A stretch of 64,000 nucleotides of DNA from positions 316,001-380,000 of the forward strand of contig NZ_CP034183.1 in the NCBI RefSeq assembly GCF_003860465.1, given 5' to 3'. Shown piece by piece: positions 39,938 through 49,333 of the stretch. Under the pieces are notes generated by a model. That model saw only the letters and a list, made by a program, of their open reading frames with translations, was not told the origin of the DNA and searched no databases. Position numbers and translations under genes: made by a program. The number at the start of each line of letters is the position of its first letter. Position 1 is the first letter of the stretch. This stretch comes from Deinococcus psychrotolerans (GTDB taxonomy: Bacteria; Deinococcota; Deinococci; Deinococcales; Deinococcaceae).

Positions 39938-41602
39938 ATGAAAAACCCATCCGCCATGAAAACCCTGCTCAGCGCCGTCAACCCCCTCCAGCGCCACCAG
40001 CGCCAGAAGCTGGACGCCTCTCAGGTGCAAAACAACGCGGGCGGCTTTGTCTACGCCCTCAGCGACGCCTCCCGCCTGACCCGCTTTTTGGTGCTGGGCA
40101 CCGAGGGCGGCACCTTCTACGCCGGAGCAAAGGCCCACACCGTGCAGGCCACCGACTTCGTGCGCGACTTGGTGCAGCGCGACGCGGCTTTGGCCCTGCG
40201 CTTAACGTTGGAGGTGGCCCGCGCTGGCCGCGCACCCAAGCCTGACCCGGCGCTGCTGGTGCTGGCGCTCATCGCCAAGACTGCGCCCAACGTGGCCGAC
40301 CGGCAAGCGGCTTGGAACGCGCTGCCGGAACTGGCCCGCACCGGCACCATGCTGCTGCACTTTTTGGCGTTCACGCGGGCGCTGGGCGGCTGGGGACGGC
40401 TGACCCGCCGCGGCGTGGCCAATGTCTACGAAACACTGAGCGTAGAGAAGCTGGCGCTGTGGGCGGTCAAGTACAAGAGCCGCGACGGTTGGGCGCAGGC
40501 TGACGCTCTGCGGCTGGCCCACCCAAAAACCGCCGATCCCATTCGCAACGCCGTGCTGAAGTTCATGGTGAGCGGTGAACTGAAAGTGAAGGGCGACAAA
40601 ATAGAAGGCGACAAAATGGAAGGCGACCGAGTGGACAGCGATACGGCTCCAGCCCTGCGCGTCATCGAGGGGCATGTGCTGGCCCAATCAGCCACCAGCG
40701 ACGCCGAGGCGGCCGCACTGATGCTGGAGTACGGTCTGCCGATGGAGGGCGTGCCGACCCACCTGCGCGGCGCAGAAGTTTACCGGGCAGCCACCCAGAC
40801 CGGCGGTTTGACCTGGCTGCTGCGTAACCTCGGCAACCTCAGCCGCGTGGGGGTGCTGACCGTCAACGACCGCGCCCTGATCGACGCGCTGATTGCCCGC
40901 TTGACCGACCCCGCCGCGCTCAAGCGTGGCCGCATTCACCCGCTTGACGCGCTCAAGGCCCGTTTGGTCTACTCGGCGGGTCAGGGCGTGCGCGGCAGCG
41001 GCACCTGGTTGCCAGTTCCCCGCATCGTGGACGCGCTGGAAGACGCCTTTTATACTTCCTTCGGTGCGGTGCAGCCTGCCGGAACCCGTCATTTGCTGGC
41101 GCTGGACATCAGCGGATCGATGACCGGCGGCCAGGTCGCGGGCGTGCCGAACCTGACGCCCAACATGGCGGCGGCGGCCATGAGCATGTTGGCCCTGCGG
41201 AGCGAGCCTGAAGCGCTGACGATGGGCTTTGCGGATCAGTTTCGGGCGCTGGGCATCACTCCCCGCGACACGCTGGAAGCGGCCATGAAAAAGGCGCAGT
41301 CTGCCAGCTTTGGGGCCACCGACTGCGCCCAGCCTATGTTGTGGGCGGCGGGGGCAGGCGTGGACGTGGACACCTTTGTCATCTACACCGACAACGAAAC
41401 GTGGGCGGGCCAGGTTCACCCCAAAGTCGCTTTAGACCGCTACCGCCAGAAAACCGGCACCGCCGCCCGCTTGATCGTCGTGGGCCTGACCGCCACCGAG
41501 TTCAGCATCGCCGATCCGCAGCGCAGCGACATGCTCGACGTGGTGGGCTTCGATACCGCTGCTCCCACCCTGATGAGCGCGTTTGCGCGGGGCGAGGTTT
41601 AA
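39938..41602 (+). CDS. rsr: Rsr, Ro60-like RNA-binding ring protein (TROVE + VWA)
   Basis: 554 residues with AAGGAGG upstream of ATG 39938. The N-terminal 365 residues are TROVE-type HEAT-like repeats that form the RNA-binding ring (FVYALSDASRLTRFLVLGTEGGTFY; ALWAVKYKSRDGWAQADALRLAHPKT). The C-terminal part is a VWA domain with intact metal site DISGSMTGG (near 389) and YTDNETWAG. A charged repeat KGDKIEGDKMEGDRV near 215 comes from 15-bp DNA repeats. Rsr binds Y RNA, helps PNPase and other exonucleases in RNA decay and rRNA maturation, and supports UV resistance in D. radiodurans. The preceding three RNAs are its likely ligands. Confidence 0.95.
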   Translation: MKNPSAMKTLLSAVNPLQRHQRQKLDASQVQNNAGGFVYALSDASRLTRFLVLGTEGGTFYAGAKAHTVQATDFVRDLVQRDAALALRLTLEVARAGRAPKPDPALLVLALIAKTAPNVADRQAAWNALPELARTGTMLLHFLAFTRALGGWGRLTRRGVANVYETLSVEKLALWAVKYKSRDGWAQADALRLAHPKTADPIRNAVLKFMVSGELKVKGDKIEGDKMEGDRVDSDTAPALRVIEGHVLAQSATSDAEAAALMLEYGLPMEGVPTHLRGAEVYRAATQTGGLTWLLRNLGNLSRVGVLTVNDRALIDALIARLTDPAALKRGRIHPLDALKARLVYSAGQGVRGSGTWLPVPRIVDALEDAFYTSFGAVQPAGTRHLLALDISGSMTGGQVAGVPNLTPNMAAAAMSMLALRSEPEALTMGFADQFRALGITPRDTLEAAMKKAQSASFGATDCAQPMLWAAGAGVDVDTFVIYTDNETWAGQVHPKVALDRYRQKTGTAARLIVVGLTATEFSIADPQRSDMLDVVGFDTAAPTLMSAFARGEV

Positions 41603-41715
41603 TTTCGCTAAACAGAGCTGGGCCGCTTGGAGACTCGTCCGGGCGGCCCACCTCCTCATCGGGCGTCATTGACCGACGTGCGCCGCTCCTCACCAAATCC
41701 CCGTATGCTGAGCGT

Positions 41716-42240
41716 ATGTCTAGCCAGAACAGCTTGAATAAGAACGTCGCCCGTTTGGGTCTGCCCGCTTTGCTGGGCGGCCTGATGCTCAGCTCCTGTG
41801 CGCCCGTTCTGGGCAATGTGATCGATACCTCGCCTTCGCGCAAGAGCGCCGGGCCGCTGATCGTCGGTCAGACGTGGGCCATCAGCGGGCAGCTCTCCGG
41901 CACTTCGCTGAGCAAAACGCTCTCGGTGCCGACGCTGGTCGAAGTTCAGGACGGCAGCGGCACCCTCAGCGTGGCTGACCAGGCCACCGCCGCGCAGGTG
42001 CCGAGCGGAAGTTACCAGTACGTGTCGTACACCAACAGCGACCAGCTCAAAAAAGCCAGCTTCGTGTGGAATGAAGCGGCGGCTGGCGGCGGCGTCAACC
42101 GCTACGAGTGCTTGTCCAAGAACGTGGAGAGCTTGCCGCTGACCGGCGTGCTGACCCTCAAGCGGCAAAGCGAATCCACAGTTTTGGTCGGCACCTGCAC
42201 CGCCACGCCCACCAATCCGCCGCCGCTGCCGACCAAGTAA
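41716..42240 (+). CDS. Hypothetical lipoprotein
   Basis: 174 residues from ATG 41716. A signal peptide ends in lipobox LSSC (Cys28). The mature part is beta-rich (GPLIVGQTWAISGQLSGTSLSKTLSVPTLVEVQDGSGTL...) and ends in a Pro/Thr tail with one Cys pair likely (YECLSK and VGTCTA). No family recognised. The message is leaderless: TATGCT (41704-41709) ends 6 bases before the ATG. A terminator follows. Confidence 0.75.
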   Translation: MSSQNSLNKNVARLGLPALLGGLMLSSCAPVLGNVIDTSPSRKSAGPLIVGQTWAISGQLSGTSLSKTLSVPTLVEVQDGSGTLSVADQATAAQVPSGSYQYVSYTNSDQLKKASFVWNEAAAGGGVNRYECLSKNVESLPLTGVLTLKRQSESTVLVGTCTATPTNPPPLPTK

Positions 42241-42258
42241 TTACTGACTTGCCCCAAG

Positions 42259-42305
42259 TCCCGCGTCTGCATTGCCCCAACCAGCAATCAACGCGGGATT
42301 TCTTA
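42259..42305 (+). terminator. Intrinsic terminator between lipoprotein gene and nhaA
   Basis: TCCCGCGT (42259-42266) pairs with ACGCGGGA (42291-42298), followed by TTTCTTAATTT. The loop is 24 bases. Confidence 0.75.
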
Positions 42306-42333
42306 ATTTGGTGTTGCCTCTTCTGGAGATTTG

Positions 42334-43644
42334 ATGAGTTTACCGTCCGTCCTTAAACCCGCGCTGACACCCTTTATTCGGTTCGTGCAAAATGAAGCGT
42401 TCGCAGGCGTACTGCTGGTTTGCGTGGCCATCTTCGCCTTTGCTTGGGCCAATTCGCCCTGGGCCGCCAATTATTTCGATCTGCGCTCCACCTACTTCAA
42501 ATTGACGCTGGGCAGCTCAGAACTCAAACTTTCCTTGGAACACTGGGCCAACGACGGTTTGATGGCGGTGTTTTTCTTGTTGGTGGGCTTAGAGATCAAG
42601 CGCGAACTCTTGATCGGTGAGTTGGCCTCGCGCCGGAAAGCGACCCTGGCAGTGGCCGCCGCCGCAGGCGGAATGCTGCTTCCGGCGGGCCTTTATGCGC
42701 TCGTCAACGGTGGCGGCGTGGGCGCGTCGGGCTGGGGCGTGCCGATGGCCACCGACATCGCCTTCGCGCTGGGCGTTCTGGCGCTGTTGGGCTCACGGGT
42801 GCCGCTGGGCCTCAAAATCTTTTTGACGGCGCTGGCTATCGTAGATGATCTGGGCGCAGTGCTGGTCATCGCCTTTTTTTATACTGCTGGCCTCAATCTG
42901 GCTTTTTTAGCGCTGGCCGCCCTGACCTGGGGGCTGGCCCTCTTTGCAGGCTGGCGCGGGTTGTTCAGCCTCAAAATCTATGCGGTGCTGGGCGCGTTCC
43001 TGTGGTTTTTTGTGCTGGAATCTGGCCTACATGCCACTCTCGCTGGGGTGCTGCTGGCGCTGGCGGTGCCGATTCGCAGGCCCGATCCGGCTGGTTACTT
43101 GGCCTCGCTGAATGCCGCGCCGAGGCCCACCGAAGGCGAGGAAGAAGAAGCCCGCCTGCTCGACCTCGAAGACCTGTTGGAGCGCTCCCAAAGCCCGCTG
43201 CACCGACTCGAACACGCCATTCACCCGTTCGTGACTTACGCGGTGCTGCCCGCCTTTGCCCTGATGAATGCTGGGGTCGCCATTGGTGGCGGCGCGGGGC
43301 TGGGTGTGGTGTCACTGGGCGTGCTGCTGGGGCTTCTGCTCGGCAAACCGCTGGGTGTGGTGGGCTTCGCGTGGCTGGCGGTGCGCTTTAAGCTGGCTTC
43401 TTTGCCTGACCGCGTCCACTGGGGCCACATGGTCGGCGCGGGGCTGCTGGCAGGCATCGGCTTTACCATGAGCTTGTTTGTCTCCAATCTGGCCTTTGGC
43501 AATGAGGCATTGCTGACCCAGGCCAAACTCGGTGTGCTGCTGGCCTCGGTGCTGGCGGCGGTGCTGGGCGCGGGCTGGCTGCTGGTGGTCAGCAAATCCG
43601 GCGTGGAAGGCGAAGCGCTGGACGGGGCAGTGAGCGCGGAGTAG
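42334..43644 (+). CDS. nhaA: Na+/H+ antiporter NhaA
   Basis: 436 residues from ATG 42334, with GGAG 5 bases upstream. NhaA hallmarks: [13 protein letters not shown] (near 75-87), [17 protein letters not shown] with the transport Asp region, [21 protein letters not shown] containing the paired Asp residues, and [25 protein letters not shown]. Twelve spans are expected. A hydrophilic insert of about 40 residues ([39 protein letters not shown] split here) precedes [22 protein letters not shown]. It expels Na+ at alkaline pH using the proton gradient. Confidence 0.95.
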   Translation: MSLPSVLKPALTPFIRFVQNEAFAGVLLVCVAIFAFAWANSPWAANYFDLRSTYFKLTLGSSELKLSLEHWANDGLMAVFFLLVGLEIKRELLIGELASRRKATLAVAAAAGGMLLPAGLYALVNGGGVGASGWGVPMATDIAFALGVLALLGSRVPLGLKIFLTALAIVDDLGAVLVIAFFYTAGLNLAFLALAALTWGLALFAGWRGLFSLKIYAVLGAFLWFFVLESGLHATLAGVLLALAVPIRRPDPAGYLASLNAAPRPTEGEEEEARLLDLEDLLERSQSPLHRLEHAIHPFVTYAVLPAFALMNAGVAIGGGAGLGVVSLGVLLGLLLGKPLGVVGFAWLAVRFKLASLPDRVHWGHMVGAGLLAGIGFTMSLFVSNLAFGNEALLTQAKLGVLLASVLAAVLGAGWLLVVSKSGVEGEALDGAVSAE

Positions 43645-43678
43645 GCCAAGCGCCGCCTCAATCCCGTACACTCGGCGC

Positions 43679-44857
43679 ATGACCGGCCCCCGCAAAACGT
43701 CCAACCCAACCCGAAAACTTAAGTTGCGCCGCCCCGAGCCGCAAGCTCCGGCGGCTCCCAAAGCGGGTTACTTTGAGATTACCCCCGCCGAATTGCCGCC
43801 GCGCTTAGACCGCCTGACGGCCCTGACCAAATCCGGCGTGCGCGGCGCTCCGGGTATTGACGGCGCTCAGGCGCTCCTGACTGAAACTCTGATGCGCCAG
43901 CGGGTCAAAGGCGAGGTGCTGGATTTGACGGCGCTGGGCGGCCTGCTCGCCAGCTTGACCGGCGTGACCTTGCGGGCGGTGGAGGGTTCGGCCCCCGCGC
44001 TGGCCGCTTTGAGCGCAGCCAACCTGAGCCCGCAAGTGGCCGCTCCCGGTGACACGTTGGAGCGCTCGCCCACCGTCACCCTGATTTTGGCTGGTGACAG
44101 GGGCAACGCTTATATTCAGGCGCAAGTGGCCTGGGCGCACGCCTGCACGCCACCGGGCGGCATCCTGTACTTGGCCGGCGATAAAGACAAAGGCTTTGAC
44201 CGCTACGTTCGGGCGGCGTCGGCCGTCTTTGGCATTGGCGAAACCATCGCCAAGGACGGCGGACTACGGGTCGCCAAACTGGTGCGCCGTCCCGGCCCCA
44301 CGCCGCCGCAGCCCGCACCCGAAACCTACGATCATGACGGCCTTAAAGTGGTTGCCCTGCCCGGCGTGTTCAGCGCGGCGAAAATAGACAAGGCCACTGC
44401 GCTGCTGCTCAGAACGCTGGCTGACCTAGAACTGAGCGGCAAAACCGTGCTGGATTTGGGCTGCGGCGCGGGCGTGATCGGCGCGTGGGCGGCCAAGCAG
44501 GGCGCTGCCGTGACGCTGGCCGACGCCGATTTGAGCAGCGTCAGGAGCGCCGAGCAAACGCTGGCGGCTAACGAACTCACGGGCGACGTCATTCACAGCG
44601 ACGTGGACGCCGATTTGGGTGAACGCCGCTTCGATTTGATTTTGTCTAACCCGCCCTTTCACGTGGGGCGCGGCGTGGTGCTGGACGTGGCCGCCGAATT
44701 TCTGGCCACCGCCCAGCGCCGCTTAAATGCCGGGGGCACAGCTTACTTTGTCGCCAACGACTTCTTGCCCTACGAAAAGCCGCTCTCCAGTTGGGCCACC
44801 GTAGAAGAGGTGGTGCGGGAGGGCGGCTTCAAAGTGCTCAGGGCGGTGCGCAAGTAA
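43679..44857 (+). CDS. RsmC/RlmG-like rRNA (guanine-N2) methyltransferase
   Basis: 392 residues. The N-terminal half is a degenerate methyltransferase-like domain; the C-terminal half is active-type, with motif I VLDLGCGAGVIGAWAAKQGA (near 260-279), acidic LADADLSSV, and motif IV LILSNPPFHVGRG (near 324-336). This two-domain build and NPPFH are typical of RsmC/RlmG enzymes that methylate guanine N2 in 16S or 23S rRNA. The message is leaderless: TACACT (43667-43672) ends 6 bases before the ATG. Confidence 0.87.
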   Translation: MTGPRKTSNPTRKLKLRRPEPQAPAAPKAGYFEITPAELPPRLDRLTALTKSGVRGAPGIDGAQALLTETLMRQRVKGEVLDLTALGGLLASLTGVTLRAVEGSAPALAALSAANLSPQVAAPGDTLERSPTVTLILAGDRGNAYIQAQVAWAHACTPPGGILYLAGDKDKGFDRYVRAASAVFGIGETIAKDGGLRVAKLVRRPGPTPPQPAPETYDHDGLKVVALPGVFSAAKIDKATALLLRTLADLELSGKTVLDLGCGAGVIGAWAAKQGAAVTLADADLSSVRSAEQTLAANELTGDVIHSDVDADLGERRFDLILSNPPFHVGRGVVLDVAAEFLATAQRRLNAGGTAYFVANDFLPYEKPLSSWATVEEVVREGGFKVLRAVRK

Positions 44858-44879
44858 TTTGGTGCTCTGAGCCGGACGC

Positions 44880-45230
44880 TTACTTGAAGGTTTTTAAGTA
44901 AGCCTGGAGCGCCACCAGCTCAGTTTTGGTTGGCGCTTTGCCCTTGTCGCCCGCGAAGCCGACCTTGCCCCAAAACGGCATCGGCGCTTTGAGCATTTTG
45001 CCGTGGTCATCTACATTTTTGAGCAGTGCCCGCTGGAAGATCGCCGCGCTCCAGTTGGCCACCTCGCCCGACAGCTTGGGGCCGAGGCCGCCCTGCGCTT
45101 TGGCTCCGTGGCAGGCCGCGCAGTTGGTTTGATAAATGCTCTGGCCCTGTTTGAGATCGGCAGAAGCGGCGGAAGCGGCGCTGAGCAGCGCGGCGGCGGC
45201 AAGAATGGGAAGTCGCATACTTAAGCTCAT
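44880..45230 (-). CDS. Secreted c-type cytochrome
   Basis: 116 residues from ATG 45230, supported by minus strand TATCTT 6 bases upstream (leaderless); the frame is open much further but overlaps the divergent promoter. A signal peptide (RLPILAAAALLSAASAASA) is cleaved near residue 24. One haem-binding CAACH motif (NCAACHGAKAQGG) and a likely axial Met in the APMPFWG region make it a small class I, mono-haem cytochrome c. It probably shuttles electrons in the periplasm. It is divergent from the hydrolase gene at 45330. Confidence 0.9.
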   Translation of the reverse strand: MSLSMRLPILAAAALLSAASAASADLKQGQSIYQTNCAACHGAKAQGGLGPKLSGEVANWSAAIFQRALLKNVDDHGKMLKAPMPFWGKVGFAGDKGKAPTKTELVALQAYLKTFK

Positions 45231-45329
45231 GCGCCAAAGATAACACTCAGATGAAAGGAGCAGCGTGAACGGGCCGCCCGGTTGATCTGTCCCGCTTCCG
45301 GCCCCGCTTTCTTGCTTAGAATTCTGGCT

Positions 45330-46085
45330 ATGGAAACCTTCGCGTCCTTCAAAGTCGGCGGACAAAAAATCTACGGCATGGTTCACTTGCCCGAACCCGA
45401 TCTGACCGGCACTCCCAAACCTCAGCACGGCTTTGCTGGCGTGGTCATTTTGCACGGCTTTACCGGCAACCGGGGCGGCGATCACCGTTTGCTGCCGCTG
45501 CTTTCGCGCTACTTGGCCGAGCGCGGAATCGCCTCGCTGCGCTTTGACTTTCGGGGCAGCGGCGAATCCGAGGGCGACTTCTCAGAAATGACCGTCAGCC
45601 GCGAAGTGGAAGACGCAGTAGCCGCTTTTGAGTACTTCAAAGACCTGCCCGAAATTGACCCCGAGCGGGTGATGTTGCTGGGCTTCTCGATGGGCGGATT
45701 GGTCGCCGCGCTGGCTGCGCCGCAAGTGCGTCCGCACCGGCTGGCGCTGTGGGCACCGGCTTTGCCCGAGCTGTGGCTCAAAATGCTACCCGGTGGGTTT
45801 GTGCCGCCCGCCATCATGGATCAGGGCGGCTGGCCGATTAGCCGCGAGTTCTTTTTGGAAATGCCGCGCCTGAATCCGCTCAAAGCCGCCGGGCAATTCG
45901 GTGGGCAGGCCCGCGTCTTTCACGGGGACGCCGATAAAACCTGTCCGCCGGAGTACGGTGTTCGCTACGCCGAGGCGCTCGGCTGCGACTGCATTGCCAT
46001 TCCGGGCGGCACCCACACCTTCGAGAGCTTGGAAAGCACCGAGACGCTGTATAAGGCAACGGCGGCGTTTTTGCTGGGAGGGTGA
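45330..46085 (+). CDS. Alpha/beta hydrolase (serine esterase type)
   Basis: 251 residues from ATG 45330, with leaderless-type TAGAAT (45317-45322) 7 bases upstream. Oxyanion motif LHGFTGNRGGDH near 36-48, SLRFDFRGSGESEGDFSEM, nucleophile elbow LLGFSMGGLVAALAAP (near 110-125), acid DADK region (VFHGDADKTCPP) and catalytic His in IPGGTHTF. All triad members are present. A general esterase or acyl hydrolase; the substrate is unknown. Confidence 0.88.
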   Translation: METFASFKVGGQKIYGMVHLPEPDLTGTPKPQHGFAGVVILHGFTGNRGGDHRLLPLLSRYLAERGIASLRFDFRGSGESEGDFSEMTVSREVEDAVAAFEYFKDLPEIDPERVMLLGFSMGGLVAALAAPQVRPHRLALWAPALPELWLKMLPGGFVPPAIMDQGGWPISREFFLEMPRLNPLKAAGQFGGQARVFHGDADKTCPPEYGVRYAEALGCDCIAIPGGTHTFESLESTETLYKATAAFLLGG

Positions 46086-46191
46086 GTTTTGGCCAGACGG
46101 TGTAGGGTGGCGACCACTTTGTTGCCGTTGTCCGTCTCCGCCATCATGCCTACTGACCTCCCTGCCCCGACCCGCTAAGCTGTAACGCACC

Positions 46192-47220
46192 ATGATGTCT
46201 AATCGCTCCGACCCAGACATAACCGTGCGGGCCGACCATCTCCGCAAGGCGTACACCGTCACTGAAAAGGAAGCGGGCTTTCTGGGCAGCCTGCGGGCCT
46301 TCGTTCGGCCCAAAACGCGCACGGTGGAAGCGGTCAGGGGCGTCAGCTTCGAGCTGACCGGCGGCGAGATGGTGGGCTTTCTCGGCCCCAACGGCGCGGG
46401 CAAAACCACCACCCTCAAGATGCTCTCGGGCCTGCTGCACCCGTCTGGCGGCGCGGCCAGCGTGCAGGGCCACACGCCGCAAAAGCGTGAGGCGGCCTTC
46501 CTCAAACAGATCACGCTGGTGATGGGCCAGAAGCAGCAACTTATCTGGGACTTGCCCGCTCAGGACAGCTTCCTGGTCAATCAAGCGATCTACGAAATCT
46601 CTGACAGCGATTACAAAGCCACCATGCGTGAGTTCGACGAGGTGCTGGACTTGTCGGGCATTCTCAGCAAGCAGGTTCGCAAACTCAGTCTCGGCGAACG
46701 GATGAAATGCGAGCTGGCCGCCGCGCTGCTGCACCGCCCCAAAGTCCTGTTTCTGGACGAACCCACCATTGGCTTGGACGTGAACATGCAGGAGCGCATC
46801 CGCGAGTTTGTGCGTGAGTACAACGCCCGCTTTGGGGCCACCGTGATGCTGACCAGTCACTACATGGCTGACGTGACTGCCCTCTGTCAGCGCATTCTGG
46901 TGATCGACGGCGGCGAATTGGTCTTTGACGGCGATCTGGCGGGCCTGACCACCGGCCCCGACGCCCGCAAAACTGTGCGCCTGCAACTCAGCAGACCAGC
47001 CACCGCCGAGGAACTGGCCCGCTACGGTGAGGTGGTGCGCTTGGACGGCTTGGACGCTGAACTGACCGTGCCCCGAAGCGAAGTCAGCGCCCGCGCCGCC
47101 GCCCTGCTGACCCACTTTGAAGTGGCCGACCTGACTGTGGAAGACCCGCCGATTGAGCAGGTGATCGGGCAACTGTTCAGAAGCGAGAAGAAGCCTGAAC
47201 TCGTGAAGGAACTGGCGTGA
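46192..47220 (+). CDS. ABC-2 exporter, ATP-binding subunit
   Basis: 342 residues. Walker A GPNGAGKTTTLKML (near 64-77), Q-loop region QKQQLIW, signature KLSLGERMKCELAAALLHRP (near 165), Walker B VLFLDEPTIGLDV (near 185), H-loop TSHYMADV. The C-terminal 90 residues are an accessory domain. The sequence type matches ATPases paired with DUF990-type permeases. Overlaps the first permease gene (GTGA). TAAGCT lies 10 bases before the start. Confidence 0.92.
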   Translation: MMSNRSDPDITVRADHLRKAYTVTEKEAGFLGSLRAFVRPKTRTVEAVRGVSFELTGGEMVGFLGPNGAGKTTTLKMLSGLLHPSGGAASVQGHTPQKREAAFLKQITLVMGQKQQLIWDLPAQDSFLVNQAIYEISDSDYKATMREFDEVLDLSGILSKQVRKLSLGERMKCELAAALLHRPKVLFLDEPTIGLDVNMQERIREFVREYNARFGATVMLTSHYMADVTALCQRILVIDGGELVFDGDLAGLTTGPDARKTVRLQLSRPATAEELARYGEVVRLDGLDAELTVPRSEVSARAAALLTHFEVADLTVEDPPIEQVIGQLFRSEKKPELVKELA

Positions 47221-48035
47221 ACTCTTCTTCAGCGCACCATATCTGGCGAAAATTCAAGGTGCTGATGGCGGTGCAGTTTGCCCACATGACCGTCTACCGC
47301 GCCGAAATCGTGATCTGGATGTTGTCGGGCACGCTCAGCCTGATTATGGGCCTGATCTGGATGCAGCAGGCGTCGTCGTCGCCAAAGGGTGAAATCGGCG
47401 GCTACACAGCCCAGGACTTTGCTTCCTACTTCATCGCCACCTGGGGCACGGCGCAGATTCTGGTGGTGTGGGTGGCCTGGGAACTCAGTTTCGACGTGCG
47501 GCAGGGCACGCTCTCGCCCAAGCTGCTGCGCCCGATTGATCCGTTCTGGATGCACTACGTCGGTCACTGGGCCGAGCGCATCGTCCGTCTGCCGCTGATG
47601 TTCGTGCTGCTGGTCATCTTCGCCCTGCTGACCGGAGCGCATTACACCACCGACGTTTCGCACTGGCTGGCGTACCTGATGCTGGTGCCGCTGGCCTTCA
47701 CCCTGCGTTTTTTGCTGGAATATTCCATTGGCCTGCTGGCCTTCTGGTTTGAGGCCGCCGAAAACTTTCAGGAACTCATCTGGGTGCTCTACGCCGCGCT
47801 GGGCGGGCTGCTGGCCCCGATCAGCTTGTATCCGGCAGCGGTGCAGACGATCGCCTACGCCACACCGTTTCCGTACATGCTGAGCTTGCCCTGCAACCTG
47901 CTGACTGGCAAAGCCGATCTGGGCGACGCTCTGCGCGGCTGGCTGATTTTGCTGGGCTGGACGCTAACATTCGCGGCTTTGCGGGCGGTGCTGTGGCGGC
48001 GTGGCGTGCGGAAATACGGAGCGGTGGGCGCGTGA
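47217..48035 (+). CDS. ABC-2 exporter permease 1 (DUF990-type)
   Basis: 272 residues with about six spans (VIWMLSGTLSLIMGLIWMQQ, LPLMFVLLVIFALLTGAHY, WLAYLMLVPLAFTLRFLLEYSIGLLAFWFE and others). The pattern WELSFDVRQGTLSPKLLRPIDPFWMHYVGHWAERIVRLPLMF is typical of the ABC2_membrane_6 family. It is the middle gene of a three-gene exporter. The substrate is unknown; similar systems export drugs, lipids or sugars. Confidence 0.88.
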   Translation: MNSSSAHHIWRKFKVLMAVQFAHMTVYRAEIVIWMLSGTLSLIMGLIWMQQASSSPKGEIGGYTAQDFASYFIATWGTAQILVVWVAWELSFDVRQGTLSPKLLRPIDPFWMHYVGHWAERIVRLPLMFVLLVIFALLTGAHYTTDVSHWLAYLMLVPLAFTLRFLLEYSIGLLAFWFEAAENFQELIWVLYAALGGLLAPISLYPAAVQTIAYATPFPYMLSLPCNLLTGKADLGDALRGWLILLGWTLTFAALRAVLWRRGVRKYGAVGA

Positions 48036-48078
48036 GGCGCGGTGAGGGCAGCAAAGTTCCTCTCATCAGGGCTATGAA

Positions 48079-48864
48079 GTGAGATTCTTCCGCCTCCTGC
48101 AAATCTACCTTTCTGCCAGTCTCAGCGTGCAACTGGCTTACCGCGCCAACTTCTTCGCGGCTCTACTGAGCAGCTTTGCCAACCTCGCCACCGGTTTGCT
48201 GGGCGTGTATCTGTTTTACAGCCGCCCCGAAATCAAGGAGCTTGGCGGCTGGAACTTGGAGGCAGCGCTGATGGTGGTGGGCTTCTTCACACTCACCGAG
48301 GGACTGATCAGTGTCTGGCTGCGGCCCAACCTGACTCAGCTCTCTGAAGGTATCCGCACCGGCACGCTGGACTTTTTGCTGCTCAAGCCGGTGGACGCGC
48401 AGTTTCAGCTCTCGGCCCGCAACCTCAATTTGCTGCGGCTGCCGGATATGCTGCTGGGCTTCGGCCTGATCGTCTGGTCGGCGGCGGCGCTGGGTACGGT
48501 CACACTCGGCGGGGCGTTACTGGCTGCCGTGCTCTATCTCAGCGCGGTGGCGATGGTCTACGCGATCTGGTTTATTCTCAACACCTCGGCCTTCTGGCTG
48601 GTCAACGTTCAGAACGTCACCGAGCTGTTTCAGGGGGTCTTCAGCGCAGGCCGCTACCCGCTGCAAGCGCTGCCGCTGTGGATTCGTCCGGTGCTGACCT
48701 TCGTGATTCCGGTGGCCTTCATCACGACCATTCCGGCTCAGGCTCTGCGCGGCGAGTTGGGACAGGCGGCGCTGTTCAGCCCGCTGGTGGCGCTGGTGCT
48801 GCTGGTGTTGTGCCGGGTGTTCTGGCTGCGGGCGCTGGGCAGCTACACCAGTGCCAGCAGCTGA
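48079..48864 (+). CDS. ABC-2 exporter permease 2 (DUF990-type)
   Basis: 261 residues from GTG 48079, 43 bases after permease 1. About six spans; LSEGIRTGTLDFLLLKPVDAQFQLSARNLNLLRLPDMLLGF mirrors the RxGTLxxxLLRP motif of permease 1, so the two probably form a heterodimer driven by the ATPase at 46192. The C-terminal HVNVQNVTELFQGVFSAGRYPLQ-like region (LVNVQNVTELFQGVF) is conserved in the family. Confidence 0.87.
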   Translation: MRFFRLLQIYLSASLSVQLAYRANFFAALLSSFANLATGLLGVYLFYSRPEIKELGGWNLEAALMVVGFFTLTEGLISVWLRPNLTQLSEGIRTGTLDFLLLKPVDAQFQLSARNLNLLRLPDMLLGFGLIVWSAAALGTVTLGGALLAAVLYLSAVAMVYAIWFILNTSAFWLVNVQNVTELFQGVFSAGRYPLQALPLWIRPVLTFVIPVAFITTIPAQALRGELGQAALFSPLVALVLLVLCRVFWLRALGSYTSASS

Positions 48865-48922
48865 GGCTCTGTTGGTTGGAACATTCTCAAACGACTTCCG
48901 CTGCCTGCGCTACCCTCAGAGT

Positions 48923-49333
48923 ATGACCGCTCCCCTCCAACTGGCCGCCTCGCCCGAGGACACGCTGTACAAGCGTATCGGCCCCGAGGTGCTTCACGAT
49001 CTGGTGACCCGATTTTACGGCCACGTCGCCCAGCACCCCGACCTGATTCCCATTTTCCCCGCTGACCTGAGCCTCACCGCCCGCAAACAGGAGGCCTTCC
49101 TGAGCGGCTTTCTGGGTGGGCCGCCGCTTTACCATCAGGAGTTTGGACACCCCCGCTTACGGGCACGGCACTTGCCGTTTGAAATCACCCCGACGCGGGC
49201 GCGAGCGTGGCTGGCCTGCATGAATACGGCTATACACGAAACTCCCGACCTCGCGCCCGACGCTGCCGCCGAACTGTTCGCCGCCCTGAGTCGCACCGCC
49301 GCCGCGATGGTCAACACGCCGGAACCCGCATGA
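48923..49333 (+). CDS. Truncated haemoglobin (group II/trHbO-like)
   Basis: 136 residues from ATG 48923; TACCCT (48911-48916) 6 bases upstream gives a leaderless start. 2-on-2 globin features: DTLYKRIGPEVLHDLVTRFYGHVAQHPDLIPIFP, GFLGGPPLYHQEFGHPRLRARHLPFEIT with the proximal His region, and ARAWLACMNTAI with the distal-pocket Trp typical of group II. It likely binds O2 or NO. Its TGA overlaps the ATG of the amidohydrolase gene, so the two are co-translated. Confidence 0.9.
   Translation: MTAPLQLAASPEDTLYKRIGPEVLHDLVTRFYGHVAQHPDLIPIFPADLSLTARKQEAFLSGFLGGPPLYHQEFGHPRLRARHLPFEITPTRARAWLACMNTAIHETPDLAPDAAAELFAALSRTAAAMVNTPEPA

Noticed and set aside
39692..40138. Minus-strand 148-codon ORF across the tRNA/Y hybrid and the start of rsr
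   Set aside because: Its peptide (GIRTHDRVIKS..., ALPTELPSQ) is the familiar artefact of translating a tRNA gene backwards; it also runs antisense to rsr.
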